A stretch of 7,286 nucleotides of DNA from Paracoccaceae bacterium (GTDB taxonomy: Bacteria; Pseudomonadota; Alphaproteobacteria; Rhodobacterales; Rhodobacteraceae): contig DOIS01000102.1 of the NCBI GenBank assembly GCA_003511785.1, positions 1-7,286 of the forward strand, written 5' to 3'. Made by a program: the position numbers and the translations under genes. The notes beneath the pieces are model-generated. The model did no database searches. It was not told where the DNA came from and was given only the letters and a program-made list of their open reading frames with translations. Each line of letters opens with the position of its first letter. Position 1 is the first letter of the stretch. Below are positions 5,081 through 7,286 of the stretch, in pieces.

Positions 5081-5838
5081 AGACCCTCATGGATGTCGAC
5101 CATCTCAGCGTCAGCTACGGCGCGACCCGCGCCCTGCGCGATGTCTCGCTTCAGGTGGAGCCTGGCGAGATCGTCACCATCGTGGGGCCCAACGGTTCGG
5201 GCAAGACGACGCTCCTGCGGGCCATCGTTGGCGCCGTGGCGCCGACCTCGGGCCGGATCGCCCGGGCGCCCGGCCTTGTCGTCGGTTACCTGCCGCAACG
5301 GTTGCATATCGACCCGACGCTGCCAATCACGGTCGAGCGGTTCCTGCGCCTCCCGGGCGGCGCGAGCCGGTCAGAGATTGCCGCAGCCCTCGCCCGCTCG
5401 CGCGTGACCGACCTTTCCAAACGGCAGATGTCGGAGCTATCCGGCGGGCAGCTTCAGCGCGTTCTTCTCGCCCGCGCGCTGGTGGCGAAGCCGGGCCTGC
5501 TTCTGCTCGACGAACCGACCGCGGGTCTCGACCAGCCGGGCTCGGCCGCCTTCTACGTCCTGATCGACGAGGTGCGCCGAGAGACGGGGTGCGCGGTGCT
5601 GATGATCTCCCACGAACTGCACGTGGTCATGGCAGCCTCGGACCGGGTGGTCTGCCTGAACGGGCATGTCTGCTGCCATGGCACGCCCGAACATGTCTCG
5701 TCCGCGCCGGAATACCGTGCGCTTTTCGGCACCGGCACCCGGGGCGCGCTGGCGCTCTACCGGCACGAACACGACCACAGCCATGACCATGGACATGGCA
5801 AGACCCACGGACACGGAACCACGGAGGCGGCAGAGTGA
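5077..5838 (+). CDS. znuC: Zinc ABC transporter ATP-binding protein ZnuC
   Basis: Cytoplasmic ATPase of the zinc importer, 253 residues. Seen: Walker A GPNGSGKT (37-44), Q-loop YLPQR (71-75), signature LSGGQLQ (121-127), Walker B LLLLDEP (141-147), D-loop AGLD (149-152) and switch His in ISHE (His179). All catalytic elements are intact. After the ATPase core comes a tail (about 230-246) reading RHEHDHSHDHGHGKTHGHG, a metal-binding His-rich segment that could bind cytosolic zinc and signal sufficiency; this is an inference. The start overlaps the zur stop (ATGA) and the stop overlaps the znuB start (GTGA), so translation is probably coupled across all three. The usual gene order zur-znuC-znuB beside a divergent znuA makes the zinc assignment firm, although the ATPase alone could equally serve a manganese importer. 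Confidence 0.96.
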   Translation: MKTLMDVDHLSVSYGATRALRDVSLQVEPGEIVTIVGPNGSGKTTLLRAIVGAVAPTSGRIARAPGLVVGYLPQRLHIDPTLPITVERFLRLPGGASRSEIAAALARSRVTDLSKRQMSELSGGQLQRVLLARALVAKPGLLLLDEPTAGLDQPGSAAFYVLIDEVRRETGCAVLMISHELHVVMAASDRVVCLNGHVCCHGTPEHVSSAPEYRALFGTGTRGALALYRHEHDHSHDHGHGKTHGHGTTEAAE

Positions 5839-6647
5839 TCCTGGACGATTTCATGGCCCGCGCGACACTGGCGGGCATCGGTGTCGCGATCGCGGCCGCC
5901 CCGCTTGGCAGTTTCGTGGTCTGGCGACGCATGGCCTATTTCGGCGACGCCACCGCCCATGCCGCGATCCTCGGCGTGGCCCTGTCGCTTGCCCTTCAGG
6001 TGTCGATCTTCGCGGGCGCCGTCGCCGTTGCGCTTGCCATGGCGCTGACAGTCTCGGCTCTGAGCGGCCGCGGCTATGCGATGGACACGCTCTTGGGCGT
6101 CCTGGCCCATTCGACGCTGGCCTTCGGCCTGGTGGCGGTGTCCTTCCTGTCGGGCATCCGCATCGACCTGATGGCCTATCTCTTCGGCGACATCCTCGCC
6201 GTGTCGCGCGGCGATCTCGCCGTCATCTGGGGCGGCGCAGCGCTCGTCGCCGGGCTGATCGCCTGGCGCTGGTCGGCGCTGCTGACCGCGACGCTGAACG
6301 AGGAACTGGCCTATGCCAGCGGCATCGACCCCAAGCGGGAGCAGCTGGTGCTGACCCTGTCGCTGGCGATCGCGGTGGCGGTGGCGATCAAGGTCGTCGG
6401 CGTTCTGCTGATCGCCGCCATGCTGATCATCCCTGCGGCCGCGGCCCGCCCGCTGTCGCGCACGCCCGAGGGCATGGCGCTGATCGCGGCGGGGATCGGC
6501 GCGGCCTCGGCCCTGATCGGCCTGCGCGCGGCCTATATGCTCGATACTCCTGCAGGACCCTCCATCGTCTGTGTCGCGGCGCTGTTCTTCACCGCCACGA
6601 CCGCCATGCGCGCCTTGCGTGACCGAACTGTGCCCCTGAGGCGGTGA
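5835..6647 (+). CDS. znuB: Zinc ABC transporter permease ZnuB
   Basis: Inner-membrane permease of the ABC-3 family, 270 residues, forming the zinc channel as a dimer with ZnuC. Seen: hydrophobic segments at about 11-29, 38-56, 57-76, 84-106, 128-146, 170-188, 190-206, 213-232 and 241-258, consistent with the 8-9 helices of the family. Conserved segments include YFGDATAHAAILGVAL (35-50), which usually reads 'D..aH.vlpGval', DLMAYLFGDILAV (111-123) and LLIAAMLIIPAAAARPLS (191-208). The start is GTG, overlapping the znuC stop. A strong GGAGG at 5823-5827, seven bases upstream and inside the end of znuC, supports it. The gene looks full length and is the last recognisable gene of the zur-znuC-znuB operon. 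No clear terminator hairpin follows within the next 50 bases. Confidence 0.96.
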   Translation: MILDDFMARATLAGIGVAIAAAPLGSFVVWRRMAYFGDATAHAAILGVALSLALQVSIFAGAVAVALAMALTVSALSGRGYAMDTLLGVLAHSTLAFGLVAVSFLSGIRIDLMAYLFGDILAVSRGDLAVIWGGAALVAGLIAWRWSALLTATLNEELAYASGIDPKREQLVLTLSLAIAVAVAIKVVGVLLIAAMLIIPAAAARPLSRTPEGMALIAAGIGAASALIGLRAAYMLDTPAGPSIVCVAALFFTATTAMRALRDRTVPLRR

Positions 6648-6692
6648 TGCCCACGGAGGTCGAAGTGGGGCGGGGTTCCATCGGCAGCAGCC

Positions 6693-6818
6693 ATGCGCTC
6701 GTCCAATGACAGCATGGCCACAGAGTCCCGGATGAATGTCGGCTTTGGCGCCAAGAAAAAGGCTCAGAAGGCCGAGCGCAAGGCTGCGAGGGATGCCACC
6801 AAGCGGGGCGGGGCATGA
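6693..6818 (+). CDS. Short Lys/Ala-rich ORF, unrecognised
   Basis: A 41-codon frame ending with a basic helix (NVGFGAKKKAQKAERKAARD, then ATKRGGA). It is in the same frame as znuB, starting 45 bases after its stop with no stop between, but there is no good ribosome-binding site before the ATG; internal ATGs follow at codons 8 and 14. The stop overlaps another ATG (ATGATG at 6815). The composition suits a small nucleic-acid-binding protein or the C-terminal end of a lost larger gene. I do not recognise the family, and it may not be expressed. Confidence 0.25.
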   Translation: MRSSNDSMATESRMNVGFGAKKKAQKAERKAARDATKRGGA

Positions 6819-6973
6819 TGGCGCTGAACCAGGTCCGGGCCGACCTAGCCCTGGCGGTTGCGTGCCGCCCTGATCTGGATCGAGGCGCGGTCGGACCACG
6901 ACCAAGCCGCCGCGCTGCGCCACTTCTCGGGGTTGGGCCCAACCAACTGAGCCAGTGCCGTCACCTACAATAA
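6815..6973 (+). pseudogene. Possible frameshifted short gene
   Basis: The frame opening MMALNQVRADLALAV at 6815 overlaps the previous stop and runs to TAA at 6971-6973, but after about codon 15 it loses coding character. A second frame, 6855-6950, takes over with good G/C third positions (RLRAALIWIEARSDHDQAAA, then LRHFSGLGPTN and a stop) and has no start of its own; a TAG blocks it at 6846-6848. Joining the two with a one-base shift near 6850-6860 would give a helical protein of about 46 residues. The family is unknown to me. This could be a decayed small gene or chance. Confidence 0.2.
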
Positions 6974-7119
6974 CAAGGGCCCCGAGGAGAGATCTCCGCC
7001 GCCGCTTTGCGTGTCTCGAAGGGGACTGGAGCCGGGTGGGCTGCAAACCGCCCTTTAAACTGGGTGATTTCGAACCCACCGGAGAGGGATGAAAACGCCG
7101 AAAAGCCCAGTAAAATAAA
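6974..7119. other. Non-coding stretch
   Basis: No supported gene. The base composition becomes richer in A/T from about 7070 on. Seen: a short tight stem GGAGA/TCTCC at 6986-6997 without a T-run. The plus-strand frame open from 7007 to 7192 has no family resemblance, no ribosome-binding site and no codon bias, and it crosses the tRNA-end-like site, so I do not call it. Confidence 0.4.
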
Positions 7120-7137
7120 TGGAGGCGAGTACCGGAC
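7120..7137 (-). other. tRNA 3'-end-like sequence; candidate attachment-site remnant
   Basis: On the minus strand this reads GTCCGGTACTCGCCTCCA. It fits the last 18 positions of a tRNA: T-stem 3' strand CCGGT, acceptor 3' strand ACTCGCC, discriminator T, then CCA. A T at the discriminator position with an acceptor ending GCC suits tRNA-Cys best (5' strand would be GGCGAGT). The rest of the tRNA is absent: beyond 7137 the sequence (CCGCTACC...) does not give a T-loop TTCGA or any cloverleaf. Such displaced tRNA 3' ends are typical boundaries of integrated elements whose integrase targets the tRNA. In that case the intact tRNA and the element lie to the right, outside the window. The resemblance is by eye and from memory. 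Confidence 0.45.
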
Positions 7138-7197
7138 CCGCTACCATTTCTCTAAGCCATTGGAAGGCTTGAACAATCGAGTGCGAGGTTGAGTTGT

Positions 7198-7221
7198 GTG
7201 TCGCACTTCGTGTCACACTTA
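7198..7221 (+). repeat. Tandem 12-bp near-repeat
   Basis: GTGTCGCACTTC (7198-7209) is followed directly by GTGTCACACTTA (7210-7221), 10 of 12 identical. The pair lies between the tRNA-end-like site and a possible gene start at 7274. Short direct repeats in such a place could be protein-binding sites, for example arm-type sites of an integrase or excisionase. No function can be read from the sequence. Confidence 0.4.
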
Positions 7222-7273
7222 TGCTGTCTGGGTTGTGTTTCTGTCAACCGCCGGGTGTCATCTCAGGTGAGCA

Positions 7274-7286
7274 ATGCCCGAAAGTT
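7274..7286 (+). CDS. Possible start of a gene cut off by the window edge
   Basis: ATG at 7274 begins Met-Pro-Glu-Ser and runs off the edge. AGGTGA at 7265-7270 is well placed as a ribosome-binding site (6 bases between AGG and ATG). Four codons cannot identify a product. The position just inside a candidate tRNA-type boundary would suit an integrase, but that is only inference. An alternative frame from ATG 7221 is also open to the edge but has no ribosome-binding site. Confidence 0.25.

Noticed and set aside
5666..6622. Plus-strand frame of 318 codons overlapping znuC and znuB
   Set aside because: Out of frame with both transporter genes; Arg/Gly-rich shadow product.
5757..7079. Minus-strand open frame of 440 codons
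   Set aside because: Antisense to znuB; low-complexity Arg/Gly/Gln product, no ribosome-binding site, whereas the plus strand encodes an intact permease.
7061..7080. TTCGAA-containing segment resembling a tRNA T-arm
   Set aside because: The flanking bases do not form a 5-bp T-stem, position 61 would not be C, and no cloverleaf could be built around it.
7007..7192. Plus-strand frame of 61 codons
   Set aside because: No ribosome-binding site, no codon bias, no recognisable motif, and it crosses the tRNA-end-like site.

Overview
This window looks like a GC-rich alphaproteobacterial chromosome segment, most probably Rhodobacterales/Rhodobacteraceae. That placement is inferred from the strong G/C bias at third codon positions and from the style of the proteins (a Zur with an alphaproteobacterial layout, a His-rich ZnuA, a COG0523 GTPase next to znu). 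It is not a database result.

Layout, left to right. (1) 2-856, minus strand: a crotonase/enoyl-CoA hydratase family enzyme that lacks both canonical hydratase glutamates. (2) 857-1210: a 354-base gap holding only short inverted repeats. (3) 1211-1711, plus strand: a ClbS/DfsB-type (DUF1706) four-helix-bundle protein standing alone. (4) 1712-1955: the space between convergent genes, with a perfect 10-bp inverted repeat inside a small doubtful ORF that overlaps the end of the next gene. (5) 1956-4490, minus strand: a COG0523 (CobW-type) GTPase, then the N-terminal stub of what looks like a NicO nickel/cobalt transporter, then znuA, whose product has a very long His/Asp/Glu-rich loop. (6) 4491-4546: a 56-base divergent regulatory region. 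(7) 4547-6647, plus strand: zur, znuC and znuB, with 4-base overlaps between successive genes. (8) 6648-7286: no intact recognisable gene. It holds short, possibly decayed ORFs, an 18-base sequence resembling the 3' end of a tRNA (a candidate integration-site remnant), and at the very edge a possible start of another gene.

The core of the window is a zinc-uptake regulon. ZnuA captures Zn2+ in the periplasm, ZnuB is the membrane channel, ZnuC is the ATPase, and Zur is the zinc-sensing repressor that probably acts on the shared znuA/zur control region. The COG0523 GTPase downstream of znuA is probably a zinc metallochaperone or zinc-starvation factor made under the same control. Between znuA and the GTPase lie the transporter stub and a 21-bp hairpin-forming sequence repeated twice. 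These suggest that a nickel/cobalt exporter gene was once here and was deleted.

I see no CRISPR array, complete insertion sequence, rRNA or complete tRNA. I do not see a clearly new multi-gene system. The most unusual points are the transporter stub with its repeated hairpin, the tRNA-3'-end-like sequence near the right edge, and the size of the ZnuA His-rich loop.
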